A stretch of DNA of 39,234 bases from an uncultured Clostridia bacterium (GCA_947175335.1 CAMWMF010000018.1:1-39234); one strand, 5' to 3'. Positions 15,049 through 22,462 are shown, numbered from the stretch's first letter. Notes: generated from the sequence alone by a model not told the origin. Numbers and translations: made by a program.

Positions 15049-16501
15049 CCACCACGGCGGTTGCTATTTTGTTTTGGAATGCCTTGTCGTGTTCGACGAA
15101 AATCATGGTCGGGTTGAATGCGGTCAACAACTCCTCTATTTGTATGCGCGAAAAGACGTCTATATAATTTAGCGGCTCATCCCAAACGTATAGGTGCGCG
15201 CTTTCGCACAAGCTTTTTGCAATCAAGGTCTTTTTCTTTTGCCCGCCCGAAAAGTCCGACATATCCTTGTCGAACTGCGTTTTGTCAAACCCCATCTTTT
15301 GCAGAATGCTCTTAAACAAGCTCTCGTCAATCTTGCTGTCTATCGCAAGGTCTTTCAACGTGCCACACAAAAAAGACGCGTCTTGCGGCACGTAAGATAT
15401 TACAAGATTAGACCCTATTTTTATATCGCCGGAGTGGTCTATGTCCTGCCCACACAGCAACTTTAACAGACTGCTTTTGCCGCTGCCGTTTTTGCCCTCT
15501 ATCGCTATTCTGTCCCCGCGCTTTATACTGAACGATACGGGACGCATAACTTCCCTGCCGTCGTACACCGCCGCAACGTTACTGAACGTGGCAAGCGTTT
15601 CGACGCGGCATACGAGCGGCGCAAGCTTTAACTTATGCGTATACTCAACGTTTTTTAATAGCTGCGATTTTTGCTCGATTTCCTTTTGCTGTCGCGCTTC
15701 CACAACCTTTGCGCGCTTCATCATCTTAGCGGATTTGTGCCCTACGTAACCTTTATCATACGCGCCGATTTTTGACGCTTCAACTTTATCCGACCATTCG
15801 GCGGTGCGCCGCGCGGTTTCCTTTAAGCGCCTTATATCCGTTTGCAGCCGCGCCGCCTCTCTGCGCTCGTAATCCTGTTGCCTTTCGAAGTCGGTCATAA
15901 ACGACGAAAAGTTTCCGCCCACAACGTCTATGTTCGACTTGTTGAGCGACAAAATATGATCGACGCACCCGTCCAAAAAATTTCTGTCGTGCGACACCAA
16001 TATGAACCCTTTTTTCCTGCGCAGATATTCCGCCACCAAGCTGCGCGCCGCCGTGTCCAAGTGGTTGGTCGGCTCGTCAATAAGCAAAAACTTCCCCTCG
16101 TTCAAAAACAGCGCGGCAAGTAACACCTTGGTCTGTTCGCCGTTACTCAACGTATTAAAAGGACGATACAGCACTTCGGCACTCACGTCAAGGTAGGACA
16201 GCTCGCGCATAAACTGCCAGTCCTCGGCGGCCGGCGCGACGGCGTGCAAAATATCCTCGGTGTTTACGCTCTTGTCCTCTACCTCATACGGAAAGTAGTC
16301 AAACCCGACGGACGAAATGATTTTGCCGCCGTATTCGTACTTACCCATAAGCAAATTCAAAAACGTTGTTTTACCCCTGCCGTTTCTGCCCACAAACCCA
16401 AGCTTCCAGTCGGTATCTATACTGAAACTGACGCTATCGAAAATAAGGTCGTCGCTCGTCGGGTAACCGAACGTAAGATTTTCCACTTTTATAATAGCCA
16501 T
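15035..16501 (-). CDS. ABC-F ATPase, Lsa-like ribosomal protection protein
   Basis: 488 residues from the ATG at 16501 (GGAGG 7 bases upstream; an in-frame start at 16546 lies in the attenuator). There are two ABC domains and no membrane segments. Domain 1 has W-K-L-G-F-V-G-R-N-G-R-G-K-T-T, the signature LSNGEQTKV and FLLIDEPTNHLD. A charged helical linker (about 190-285) follows. Domain 2 has G-K-N-G-S-G-K-S-S, FSGGQKKKT and LYVWDEPLNYIDVF. Both Walker A lysines and both catalytic glutamates are present. WKLGxxGRNGRGKTT and WDEPLNYxDVF are typical of Lsa/Vga proteins, which clear lincosamides, streptogramin A and pleuromutilins from the ribosome. A drug phenotype is inferred, not shown. The leader carries an attenuator. 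A repeat supplies the stop codon. Confidence 0.9.
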   Translation of the reverse strand: MAIIKVENLTFGYPTSDDLIFDSVSFSIDTDWKLGFVGRNGRGKTTFLNLLMGKYEYGGKIISSVGFDYFPYEVEDKSVNTEDILHAVAPAAEDWQFMRELSYLDVSAEVLYRPFNTLSNGEQTKVLLAALFLNEGKFLLIDEPTNHLDTAARSLVAEYLRRKKGFILVSHDRNFLDGCVDHILSLNKSNIDVVGGNFSSFMTDFERQQDYERREAARLQTDIRRLKETARRTAEWSDKVEASKIGAYDKGYVGHKSAKMMKRAKVVEARQQKEIEQKSQLLKNVEYTHKLKLAPLVCRVETLATFSNVAAVYDGREVMRPVSFSIKRGDRIAIEGKNGSGKSSLLKLLCGQDIDHSGDIKIGSNLVISYVPQDASFLCGTLKDLAIDSKIDESLFKSILQKMGFDKTQFDKDMSDFSGGQKKKTLIAKSLCESAHLYVWDEPLNYIDVFSRIQIEELLTAFNPTMIFVEHDKAFQNKIATAVVEIQN

Positions 16502-16510
16502 AAATTTTCC

Positions 16511-16551
16511 TCCAAAAACGAAAAGAGCTATGAGAAAGTTTCCCATAGCTC
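16511..16551 (-). terminator. Attenuator terminator in front of the ABC-F gene
   Basis: Minus strand GAGCTATG-GGAAACTTTCT-CATAGCTC, then TTTTCGTTTTT, ending 10 bp before the ABC-F start. The loop strand AAACTTTCT (16533-16541) is complementary to AGAAAGTTT in the leader (within 16589-16600), so a competing anti-terminator can form. Confidence 0.85.
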
Positions 16552-16586
16552 AAAAGACATAGTAAATATGTTTGAGAATAAAATGA

Positions 16587-16625
16587 TTAAACTTTCTTGC
16601 AAACCGCGCAAGCCAAAATAAACAT
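16587..16625 (-). CDS. Second leader ORF of the ABC-F gene, 12 codons
   Basis: MFILACAVCKKV then TAA. The last codons contain the anti-terminator strand GCAAGAAAGTTT. No Shine-Dalgarno site is seen ahead of its ATG, so translation is doubtful. Confidence 0.35.
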   Translation of the reverse strand: MFILACAVCKKV

Positions 16626-16654
16626 ATATGTTCGTTTGACTAACGCTATTCAAT

Positions 16655-16675
16655 TTAGCAAGAAGCTTTCTTCAC
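16655..16675 (-). CDS. First leader ORF of the ABC-F gene, 6 codons with GTG start
   Basis: GTG AAG AAA GCT TCT TGC TAA (MKKASC), with GAGG 6 bases upstream. Its codons include CTTCTTGC (16658-16665), which can pair with GCAAGAA(A)G at 16593-16600 and so remove the anti-terminator strand. A ribosome paused here would free that strand. Confidence 0.55.
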   Translation of the reverse strand: MKKASC

Positions 16676-16702
16676 TTTGCACCTCAAAGTTTTGTTGTAA
16701 TC

Positions 16703-16731
16703 AGTTTACCACACCGCGACAAAAATGTCAA
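16703..16731 (-). promoter_or_regulatory. Promoter of the ABC-F gene
   Basis: Minus strand TTGACA, 17 bp, TAAACT. The -35 overlaps the last codons of the P-type ATPase gene. It gives a leader of about 195 nt. Confidence 0.85.
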
Positions 16732-18650
16732 GCGGTGGTTTTGGGTTGTTTAACGTACTTACTGTTGACGCGTATTGCGTTGAGTATGGCAAGCACCGCT
16801 ACGCCAACGTCGCCGAAAACGGCAATCCACATATTGGCTATGCCGAACGCGGAAAGTATGAGTATTGCAAGCTTGACTATAAGCGAAAACCAAATATTTT
16901 CAAGCACTATCGCCATAGTCTTTTTGGCAATGCGTTTGGCAAGCGAAATGCCTTTTAGGTCATCCTTCATAAGAACTATGTCGGAAGCCTCTATCGCCGC
17001 GTCGCTACCCACGCCGCCCATAGCAATGCCTATGTCCGAGCGCATAAGCACGGGCGCGTCGTTTATGCCGTCGCCCACAAAGCACAGCACGTCGTTTTTG
17101 TCTTTGGCGGCCAAAAGATTCTCAACCTCTTCCACCTTGTTTTGCGGAAGCAGCGACGCCTTGTAGCCCGTCAATCCGATTTGTGTTGCCACGCTTTCGG
17201 CAATAGCTTCGTTGTCGCCGGTGAGCATTACCGTTTTGCAGCCCATACCGTTAAGCTCGCCTATTACCTGTTTTGACTCTTCTTTTATCTCGTCGGCAAT
17301 GAGCAGCGACCCGACAAACTTGCCGTTATGCGCCACGTATACAACGGTACCCAGTCCGTCCTCTTTTACGTACTCTATACCGTTTTGCGCCATAAGCTTG
17401 TCGTTGCCGCACAAAATAGTATCGTCGCCGTTTGTCGCTACAATACCCGCACCCGCAACGTTAGTCAGCGTGTAACCGCCGTCAACCTGTCCGCCGTAAG
17501 CGGACACGATCGAACGCGCTATGGGGTGATTGGAATTCTGCTCGGCAATTGCGGCAAGCCGCAAAACGTTGTCCCTGTCGCTTTCGGGCGACACCTTAGT
17601 CACAGCGAAATTGCCCTTGGTAAGCGTGCCCGTCTTGTCGAACACAAACGTATTGGCTTTGTTGAACTTTTCAAGATAGTTGGAGCCCTTTACCAAAATG
17701 CCGTAACGCGACGCCGCGCCGATACCCGCAAAGAAGGACAGCGGGATAGAAATAACGAGCGCGCACGGGCACGACACTACAAGGAAGCTGAGCGCACGGT
17801 ACACCCAAGTCGACCAGTCGGAAGTGACGGCACCGGGGATGATTGCCAGCAGTAGCGCCACACCGACGACTGCGGGCGTATAGTACTTGGCGAACTTGGT
17901 AATAAAGTTTTCCGCCTTGGATTTTTGCGAAGACGCATTTTCCACGAGGTTGAGAATTTTGGACACGGTGCTGTCGTAAAACACCTTTGTCACGCGCACT
18001 TCTATTTGCGAGGTGAGATTTACGCAACCGCTTATAACCTCGCCGCCCTCGGCAATGTCGCGCGGCAAGCTTTCGCCCGTCAGCGCCTTGGTGTCCAGCG
18101 TGGTAGCGCCTTTTACCACAACGCCGTCCAGCGGTATTTTTTCCCCGGGGTTTACCACTATAACGTCGTCAACATTTACCTCGCTCGGGTCGACCGTTTC
18201 CGTGCCGTCCTCGCGCTTAACGTTGGCGTAGTCGGGGCGAATATCCATAAGCGAGGAAATGGACTTGCGCGACTTGCCCGTCGCGTACGACTGAAACCAC
18301 TCGCCCACTTGATAGAACAGCAGCACGGCGCACGCCTCGTCAAAGCCCTCTATTTCCAGCCCGCTCACTCCGCGGTAGATAGCCAAAGCAAACGCACCGA
18401 GAGTCGCCACACACATGAGAAAGTTTTCGTCAAAAACCTGTCCATGCGCAATGTTGCGAACCGCCTTCCACAGCACGTCGTAGCCGATTACTATGTACAC
18501 AGCCAAGTACAACGCGAACGGGAACAGCCAGCCGTATTTGCCGCCGAACACGCTATCCAGCGCAATAACCTTATCGGTAATGAATATCGCAAGAAACGCC
18601 GCTAACGCAACGAGTATTCGTATTAAATTCTTTTTTTGCCGTCGTGTCAT
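16728..18650 (-). CDS. P1B-type heavy-metal ATPase, Zn/Cd-type
   Basis: 640 residues. Order: basic N-terminus, first membrane helices, A domain with L-T-G-E-S-L-P (about 185-195), the metal-binding C-P-C in SCPCALVISIPL (about 290), phosphorylation site DKTGTLTKG (Asp near 337), the HP locus in NSNHPIAR, and hinge GDGINDAP. The CPC motif, the P1B layout and the HMA partner fit export of Zn2+, Cd2+ or Pb2+ (or Co2+). The usual N-terminal HMA domain is missing and is encoded as a separate 72-aa gene upstream. GGAG lies 5 bases before the ATG. A 240-bp repeat block separates it from the HMA gene, but the two probably form one unit with the ArsR-type sensor at 19724. Confidence 0.93.
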   Translation of the reverse strand: MTRRQKKNLIRILVALAAFLAIFITDKVIALDSVFGGKYGWLFPFALYLAVYIVIGYDVLWKAVRNIAHGQVFDENFLMCVATLGAFALAIYRGVSGLEIEGFDEACAVLLFYQVGEWFQSYATGKSRKSISSLMDIRPDYANVKREDGTETVDPSEVNVDDVIVVNPGEKIPLDGVVVKGATTLDTKALTGESLPRDIAEGGEVISGCVNLTSQIEVRVTKVFYDSTVSKILNLVENASSQKSKAENFITKFAKYYTPAVVGVALLLAIIPGAVTSDWSTWVYRALSFLVVSCPCALVISIPLSFFAGIGAASRYGILVKGSNYLEKFNKANTFVFDKTGTLTKGNFAVTKVSPESDRDNVLRLAAIAEQNSNHPIARSIVSAYGGQVDGGYTLTNVAGAGIVATNGDDTILCGNDKLMAQNGIEYVKEDGLGTVVYVAHNGKFVGSLLIADEIKEESKQVIGELNGMGCKTVMLTGDNEAIAESVATQIGLTGYKASLLPQNKVEEVENLLAAKDKNDVLCFVGDGINDAPVLMRSDIGIAMGGVGSDAAIEASDIVLMKDDLKGISLAKRIAKKTMAIVLENIWFSLIVKLAILILSAFGIANMWIAVFGDVGVAVLAILNAIRVNSKYVKQPKTTA

Positions 18651-18665
18651 GATAACTCCAATAGA

Positions 18666-18908
18666 TAATTAGGAATTATGAATTCGGAATGCGGAATTAT
18701 GGGTGGTAATAACGTAACATGTATGCGGCGGTTCGCCTAGACCACCCCAGTCCCCGCTACGGTCGGGGTGATGGGTATGCGAACTGTACTATTAGAAAAG
18801 ATAATCCAATACTCCCATCATTTCGAGCGAAGTCGAGAAATCTAGGCGTAGCCGCACAATATAAAATCTCAACCTTATTTATAATTCCGCATTCCGCATT
18901 CCGAATTT
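18666..18908. repeat. Composite inverted-repeat element, copy 2, between HMA and ATPase genes
   Basis: The ends are inverted AATTCGGAATGCGGAATTAT and ATAATTCCGCATTCCG blocks. The inside holds the same core as at 14871-15048 (CTCCCATCA...CGAGCGAAGTCGAG...TCTAGGCGTAGCCGCACAAT). The right end supplies the stop codon of the HMA gene. It has the architecture of a small non-autonomous element. Confidence 0.8.
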
Positions 18909-19125
18909 AAAGTATTATCCTGCAATCGGGCTCTACCTTTTTGCAAACCTTAACGGCTTCTTTCATAATATCTTCAAACCGAGCGTCATCCGCTTCGATT
19001 GTCAACCTTTGACTCATAAAGCTAATGCTTGCGGCAGTAACGCCGTCAATCTTGGCAATCGCCCGCTCCATCTTAGCGGCACAGTTGGCGCAATCCAAAT
19101 CCTGCAATTTGTAAACCTTTTTCAT
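18907..19125 (-). CDS. Heavy-metal-associated (HMA) metallochaperone-like protein
   Basis: 72 residues with the ferredoxin-like HMA pattern: L-D-C-A-N-C-A-A-K-M-E near the start, then I-D-G-V-T-A-A-S-I-S-F-M-S-Q-R-L-T-I-E-A. The Cys pair (Cys14 and Cys17) should bind one metal ion. The adjacent ATPase lacks its own HMA domain, so this is probably its detached binding domain or metal donor. GGAGGG lies 5 bases before the ATG. Copper chaperones look alike, but the neighbouring CPC ATPase and Zn-type sensor favour Zn/Cd. The stop lies in repeat DNA. Confidence 0.9.
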   Translation of the reverse strand: MKKVYKLQDLDCANCAAKMERAIAKIDGVTAASISFMSQRLTIEADDARFEDIMKEAVKVCKKVEPDCRIIL

Positions 19126-19153
19126 AATAACCCTCCGTAGGTTGTTTTTAATT

Positions 19154-19331
19154 TATTGTTGAACACTTTTATTTTTCGAGGAGTATTTTTGCCCGCTTGC
19201 GGGAGCAAAAATGCGACGACGACAAATCATATATAATACAACGCTGCTTGCAGCGGAACTTGCGTGCTTTGCGCGCAAGTGTAGAGCTTGCTCTACAATA
19301 TAATATGTGATTTATTGAGTAAGTGTTCAAC
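19154..19331. repeat. 178-bp hairpin-rich element with 11-bp terminal inverted repeats
   Basis: The ends are GTTGAACACTT and AAGTGTTCAAC. Inside are a GCCCGCTTGCGGG hairpin, then AATCATATATAAT ... TATAATATGTGATT flanking three short GC hairpins (GCTGC/GCAGC, ACTTGCG/CGCAAGT, TAGAGC/GCTCTA). No ORF is present. The right end abuts the operator-like TTCAACTGTT, so the ends may be regulator sites rather than transposon ends. Confidence 0.65.
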
Positions 19332-19335
19332 TGTT
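19326..19335. promoter_or_regulatory. Candidate metal-sensor operator upstream of the HMA-ATPase genes
   Basis: TTCAACTGTT, identical to 19751-19760 in front of the sensor gene. It lies in AAGTGTTCAACTGTT, next to a TTGAAC-17-CATATT promoter-like pair on the minus strand. Confidence 0.45.
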
Positions 19336-19341
19336 GTCCCT

Positions 19342-19364
19342 TAAAAAACAGGTTTAACCCTGTT
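19342..19364 (-). terminator. Terminator after the ArsR/SmtB gene
   Basis: Minus strand AACAGGGTTAAACCTGTT then TTTT, 13 bp after the stop. Confidence 0.8.
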
Positions 19365-19376
19365 CGTTAAGTTATT

Positions 19377-19724
19377 TTACTTGTCCTCGTTTACGTGCGT
19401 TAAGCCGTATTCCAAAATCTTGGTAACGTGGTCGTCGTCCAGCGAGTATTTGACTTCCTTCCCCTCTTTGGTGCCCTTGACGAGCTTTGCCGCCCTAAGC
19501 ACTCTAAGCTGGTGGGAAACCGCCGATATACTCATACCCAAAACGTCGGCTATCTCGCTCACGTACAGGTCGCGTATTTGCAAGCATTGCAATATCTTGG
19601 CGCGCGTCGAGTCGCCGAACATTTTGAACAAATCGGCAAGGTCGTATATAACGTCGTCGCTCGGCAGCATATTCCTAAGCGCCGTAACCGAATCCGTATT
19701 TATTTTGCCGCCGTTATCAGTCAT
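19377..19724 (-). CDS. ArsR/SmtB-family zinc-type repressor
   Basis: 115 residues from the ATG at 19724, which has GGAGG 5 bases upstream; an earlier in-frame start at 19736 overlaps that site. The winged helix reads F-K-M-F-G-D-S-T-R-A-K-I-L ... S-A-V-S-H-Q-L-R-V-L. The C-terminal helix carries D-D-H-x10-H-x2-E (LDDDHVTKILEYGLTHVNE), which matches the alpha-5 Zn site of CzrA/SmtB (D-x-H-x10-H-x2-H/E). The alpha-3 Cys pair of CadC/ArsR is absent (DLYVSEI). It should release DNA on Zn binding and derepress the efflux genes downstream on the same strand. Confidence 0.92.
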   Translation of the reverse strand: MTDNGGKINTDSVTALRNMLPSDDVIYDLADLFKMFGDSTRAKILQCLQIRDLYVSEIADVLGMSISAVSHQLRVLRAAKLVKGTKEGKEVKYSLDDDHVTKILEYGLTHVNEDK

Positions 19725-19741
19725 TCCGACCTCCAATACTT

Positions 19742-19765
19742 GAACGGTTCTTCAACTGTTCAATA
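19742..19765. promoter_or_regulatory. Candidate ArsR operator
   Basis: The dyad TTGAAC-N12-GTTCAA (read on the minus strand) lies between the -10 box and the ribosome site and includes TTCAACTGTT. A second dyad ACTGTT-GACA-AACAGT overlaps the -35 box. Confidence 0.6.
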
Positions 19766-19767
19766 GT

Positions 19768-19796
19768 AGTATATACAATACAACACTGTTTGTCAA
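19768..19796 (-). promoter_or_regulatory. Promoter of the ArsR/SmtB gene
   Basis: Minus strand TTGACA, 17 bp, TATACT. Confidence 0.9.
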
Positions 19797-19826
19797 CAGT
19801 TTTTTACAAAATTTTTAAAAAATTTT

Positions 19827-20282
19827 TTACAGCAATTTTATTAGCTCGTACAGGTAGCCGATAAATTCTTCCACGGTCAATACCGTAATACGCTTTTTGT
19901 GCTTGCCTATTGTGTGCGCAAGCGTTTTGCCCTTTGCGCTCTCTAATGCGGCACGGAACGTTTCGTTGTCAAACATTGCCTTGTACGCAGCAAAGCGCAA
20001 ATCGGCGAACTCCTTGCTTTTGCGTTTGTACCGCTTCCCCTGCCAGTACAGATTGCCGGTCAGCTTCCACAACCGTTTTTTGCCGCCCGCCGCCTTGGCT
20101 TCCTTTCCCGCCAGTCCGCAAACTTGTTTTTGCTTGTCTGCGTTGCGGTATTTAAGCGCTTGCAAAAAGCCCTCCATGCTCGCGCACTGAACGCCGTCGA
20201 ACACAAAGCCGTTTGGATAAAAATTGGACAATACGTTCGCGGGATATTCGCCCTTGCTGTTAATGTCTATTACGTCAGTCAT
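19827..20282 (-). CDS. NADAR-family protein (YbiA-like)
   Basis: 151 residues. N-V-L-S-N-F-Y-P-N-G-F-V-F-D-G-V-Q-C-A-S-M-E-G near the start, then Q-A-L-K-Y-R-N-A-D, G-L-A-G-K-E-A-K and A-Y-K-A-M-F-D-N, fit the NADAR/YbiA domain. Known members act as N-glycosidases on riboflavin-pathway intermediates or remove ADP-ribose from guanine in DNA or nucleotides. The canonical glutamate in the YPSxEH region is represented by M-E-G rather than V-E-H, so activity should be checked. The ATG overlaps the exonuclease stop by 4 bp. It is the last gene of the MATE-exonuclease-NADAR unit. AT-rich DNA follows with only a weak hairpin. Confidence 0.8.
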   Translation of the reverse strand: MTDVIDINSKGEYPANVLSNFYPNGFVFDGVQCASMEGFLQALKYRNADKQKQVCGLAGKEAKAAGGKKRLWKLTGNLYWQGKRYKRKSKEFADLRFAAYKAMFDNETFRAALESAKGKTLAHTIGKHKKRITVLTVEEFIGYLYELIKLL

Positions 20283-20830
20283 ACTCGCAGCTCCCTTTTC
20301 AGATTAATATAACACGCGTTACATATTTCACAGTCGCGTAGCGCCCTGTGCGCGCCACGCGTGGAAATGCCGTAATACTCGGCTATCGTAGTTTGCTTGT
20401 GATTGGATATGTGCGGCAAGGCTTTACGCGCAAGGCGGAGCGTATCAACAAAATCGTTGTCCAGCACGAGCCCGTTGTGCAGCCACAGCTTGTCGTACAA
20501 AAAGTTGACGTCGAAGTTTACGTTATGCCCGACAATAATATCCTTACCGACAAAGTCGTAAAACCGCCCCAACACGTCCGCCGCATCGGGCGCGTCCGCC
20601 ACCATATCGTTTGTAATGCCCGTCAGGTTGGTTATAAACCACCCTATCGGTTCGGTCGGCTTGATTAGCGACGAAAAGGTATCTGTCACCATATAGTCGC
20701 GGCATTTGAGCGCCGACACCTCTATGATCTCGCAATCGCCCGTGCTGAGTCCGTTGGTTTCTATATCCACCACGGTGTAGTCGGGCGGAAACGCGAACAA
20801 ACTTTGTCCCTTAAACTTCCGCTGTTCCAT
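20279..20830 (-). CDS. DEDDh-family 3'-5' exonuclease (DnaQ/PolIII epsilon-like)
   Basis: 183 residues. Exo I is V-V-D-I-E-T-N-G (Asp22, Glu24), Exo II is G-H-N-V-N-F-D-V-N-F-L, and Exo III is H-R-A-L-R-D-C-E, so all acidic residues and the general-base His are in place. There is no polymerase-binding tail or helicase domain. It may trim single strands in repair or degrade RNA/DNA. GAGG lies 6 bases before the ATG, within the MATE 3' end. It overlaps MATE by 20 bp and NADAR by 4 bp, which indicates a translationally coupled operon. Confidence 0.92.
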   Translation of the reverse strand: MEQRKFKGQSLFAFPPDYTVVDIETNGLSTGDCEIIEVSALKCRDYMVTDTFSSLIKPTEPIGWFITNLTGITNDMVADAPDAADVLGRFYDFVGKDIIVGHNVNFDVNFLYDKLWLHNGLVLDNDFVDTLRLARKALPHISNHKQTTIAEYYGISTRGAHRALRDCEICNACYINLKRELRV

Positions 20831-22316
20831 CCGTCGCCTCGTCCGCGCTTGCGGCAGCTTCTGCGTTTACTCTGCCGTCCACGTTCTCTATACCGCCGGC
20901 GATTGCTGCGCCGTCCGCGTTATCCACGGGTTGCGGCTTTTTGTAAAACCCAGCCTTGTAGCAAATTATGTAATAGCTTATCATCAACGCGACGCCGGTC
21001 ACAATCCACGAAATGGGATAGATTATCATAAGCAGCCAGTAGTAAGTGTACACGGCGTATATGGAGTAAATCCACACTATACGCAATATGCACGACCCGA
21101 TAATAGTAAACACGGCGGGCAGCATGGAATGTCCCATACCGCGCAGCGCGCCGCCCGCTATCTCGTACAGACATGGCAGCATAGACCCCGACAACACGCA
21201 CCACATACGAATAACGGCAAACTCGATTGCCACCTTGTCGTTGGTGTAAATGCGTATAAACGCGTCGGCGCCCAGCGTGAACACCGCGCACAGCACGGTG
21301 GATATTATAAGCGCCGCGAGCATGTTTATCTTGAACACCTGCTTACAGCGGTCGAGCTTGCCCGCCGCATAGTTTTGCCCGAAGAACGTGACCGTGGACG
21401 ACGCAAAGCCGTTGACAAAAAAGTACACGTAGTATTCGAAGTTGACGGCGTCGCCGTTGCCCGCAACCGCGCTCGACCCGAACGCGTTTACCGCCGACTG
21501 GATAAGCACGTTGGCGATTGAGAACACCACGCCCTGCAAGCCCGCAGGCAAGCCGATAACGATTATGCGCTTAACGTACTCCTTGCGCACGCGCGAGGTA
21601 CGACGAATCTTGAACAATCCGTCCTTCATAATAAACCACATAACGAGCGCAGCGGAAGCTACGTTGCAAATAACGGTCGCAAGCGCAACGCCGGCAACGC
21701 TCATCTTGCACGCCGCGACAAACAGCACGTTCAGCCCGATATTAAAAACGCCCGTAACCAAAAGTATAAACAGCGCCTTTTTGGTATCGCCCACTCCGCG
21801 CAGCACCGCCGCACCGAAGTTGTAAATCATCAAAAACGGCATGCCTATAAAGTAAACGCGCAGGTACTCGGTAGCGAGCGGAAGCGTTTCGGGCGGCGTG
21901 TCCATAAGTTTAAGCAGCGGTGCGGAAACGCCTATGCCCAGTCCCAGCAGCACTACGCCGCTGACGGCGGCGATTATAAGCGAGGTAAGCACAACGCTGT
22001 GCAAGTCGTCCGTTTTCTTTTTGCCCACGTATTCGGCTATGACTACGGTAACGCCAACTGACATACCGGAGAACAAATTTATAAGCAGATTGACCAGCGC
22101 GCCGTTACTGTTGACCGCGCTTTGCGCAACGCTCCCCTCAAACCAAAACACCACCGCCATATCGGCAGAAGTAAACAACTGTTGCAATATTCCGCACAGC
22201 GCCAAAGGCAAAGCAAAAATAAGGATATTTTTCAGCATCGGGCCGTGCAGCATATCCATCTGTTTGCGCTGCTTGCGCTTGGGGCTATCGGGGTTGATTT
22301 GCTCTATGTTATCCAC
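20811..22316 (-). CDS. MATE-family efflux transporter, probable leaderless GTG start
   Basis: About 501 residues from GTG at 22316. Twelve membrane segments in two homologous halves are visible. The N-terminal part reads M-D-M-L-H-G-P-M-L-K-N-I-L-I-F-A-L-P-L-A-L-C-G-I-L-Q-Q-L-F-T-S-A-D, typical for the family, and GVLRGVGDTKKALFILLV and GALRGMGHSMLPAVFTII are the paired loop motifs. It probably exports drugs or metabolites with Na+ or H+. The last 40 residues are an Ala/Asp/Glu-rich low-complexity tail. An ATG at 22328 is in frame but is part of the -10 hexamer TATGAT, so GTG, 7 bp after the -10, is the better start. Confidence 0.88.
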   Translation of the reverse strand: MDNIEQINPDSPKRKQRKQMDMLHGPMLKNILIFALPLALCGILQQLFTSADMAVVFWFEGSVAQSAVNSNGALVNLLINLFSGMSVGVTVVIAEYVGKKKTDDLHSVVLTSLIIAAVSGVVLLGLGIGVSAPLLKLMDTPPETLPLATEYLRVYFIGMPFLMIYNFGAAVLRGVGDTKKALFILLVTGVFNIGLNVLFVAACKMSVAGVALATVICNVASAALVMWFIMKDGLFKIRRTSRVRKEYVKRIIVIGLPAGLQGVVFSIANVLIQSAVNAFGSSAVAGNGDAVNFEYYVYFFVNGFASSTVTFFGQNYAAGKLDRCKQVFKINMLAALIISTVLCAVFTLGADAFIRIYTNDKVAIEFAVIRMWCVLSGSMLPCLYEIAGGALRGMGHSMLPAVFTIIGSCILRIVWIYSIYAVYTYYWLLMIIYPISWIVTGVALMISYYIICYKAGFYKKPQPVDNADGAAIAGGIENVDGRVNAEAAASADEATDGTAEV

Positions 22317-22323
22317 TCGAAAA

Positions 22324-22352
22324 ATCATACCACTCTCGCAAAAAAATGTCAA
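22324..22352 (-). promoter_or_regulatory. Promoter of the MATE-exonuclease-NADAR operon, predicted leaderless
   Basis: Minus strand TTGACA, 17 bp, TATGAT; the -10 ends 7 bp before the GTG at 22316. Confidence 0.75.
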
Positions 22353-22392
22353 ACCTTTGCCCAAGCAATTATACGCAAACAGCAAAAATCTA

Positions 22393-22421
22393 TTGACAAA
22401 AAGGTAGATATGTGCTATAAA
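22393..22421 (+). promoter_or_regulatory. Promoter of reverse rubrerythrin
   Basis: TTGACA, 17 bp, TATAAA; divergent from the MATE promoter. Confidence 0.9.
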
Positions 22422-22462
22422 ATTCTTAACAAAAAATTTCTTACAAAAGGAGTTACATTATC

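Noticed and set aside
16501-16546. Upstream in-frame ATG of the ABC-F gene (MGNFLIALFVFGGKF)
   Set aside because: It lies in the attenuator hairpin. The ATG at 16501 has GGAGG at the right distance, and MAIIKVENLTFGYP is the normal family N-terminus.
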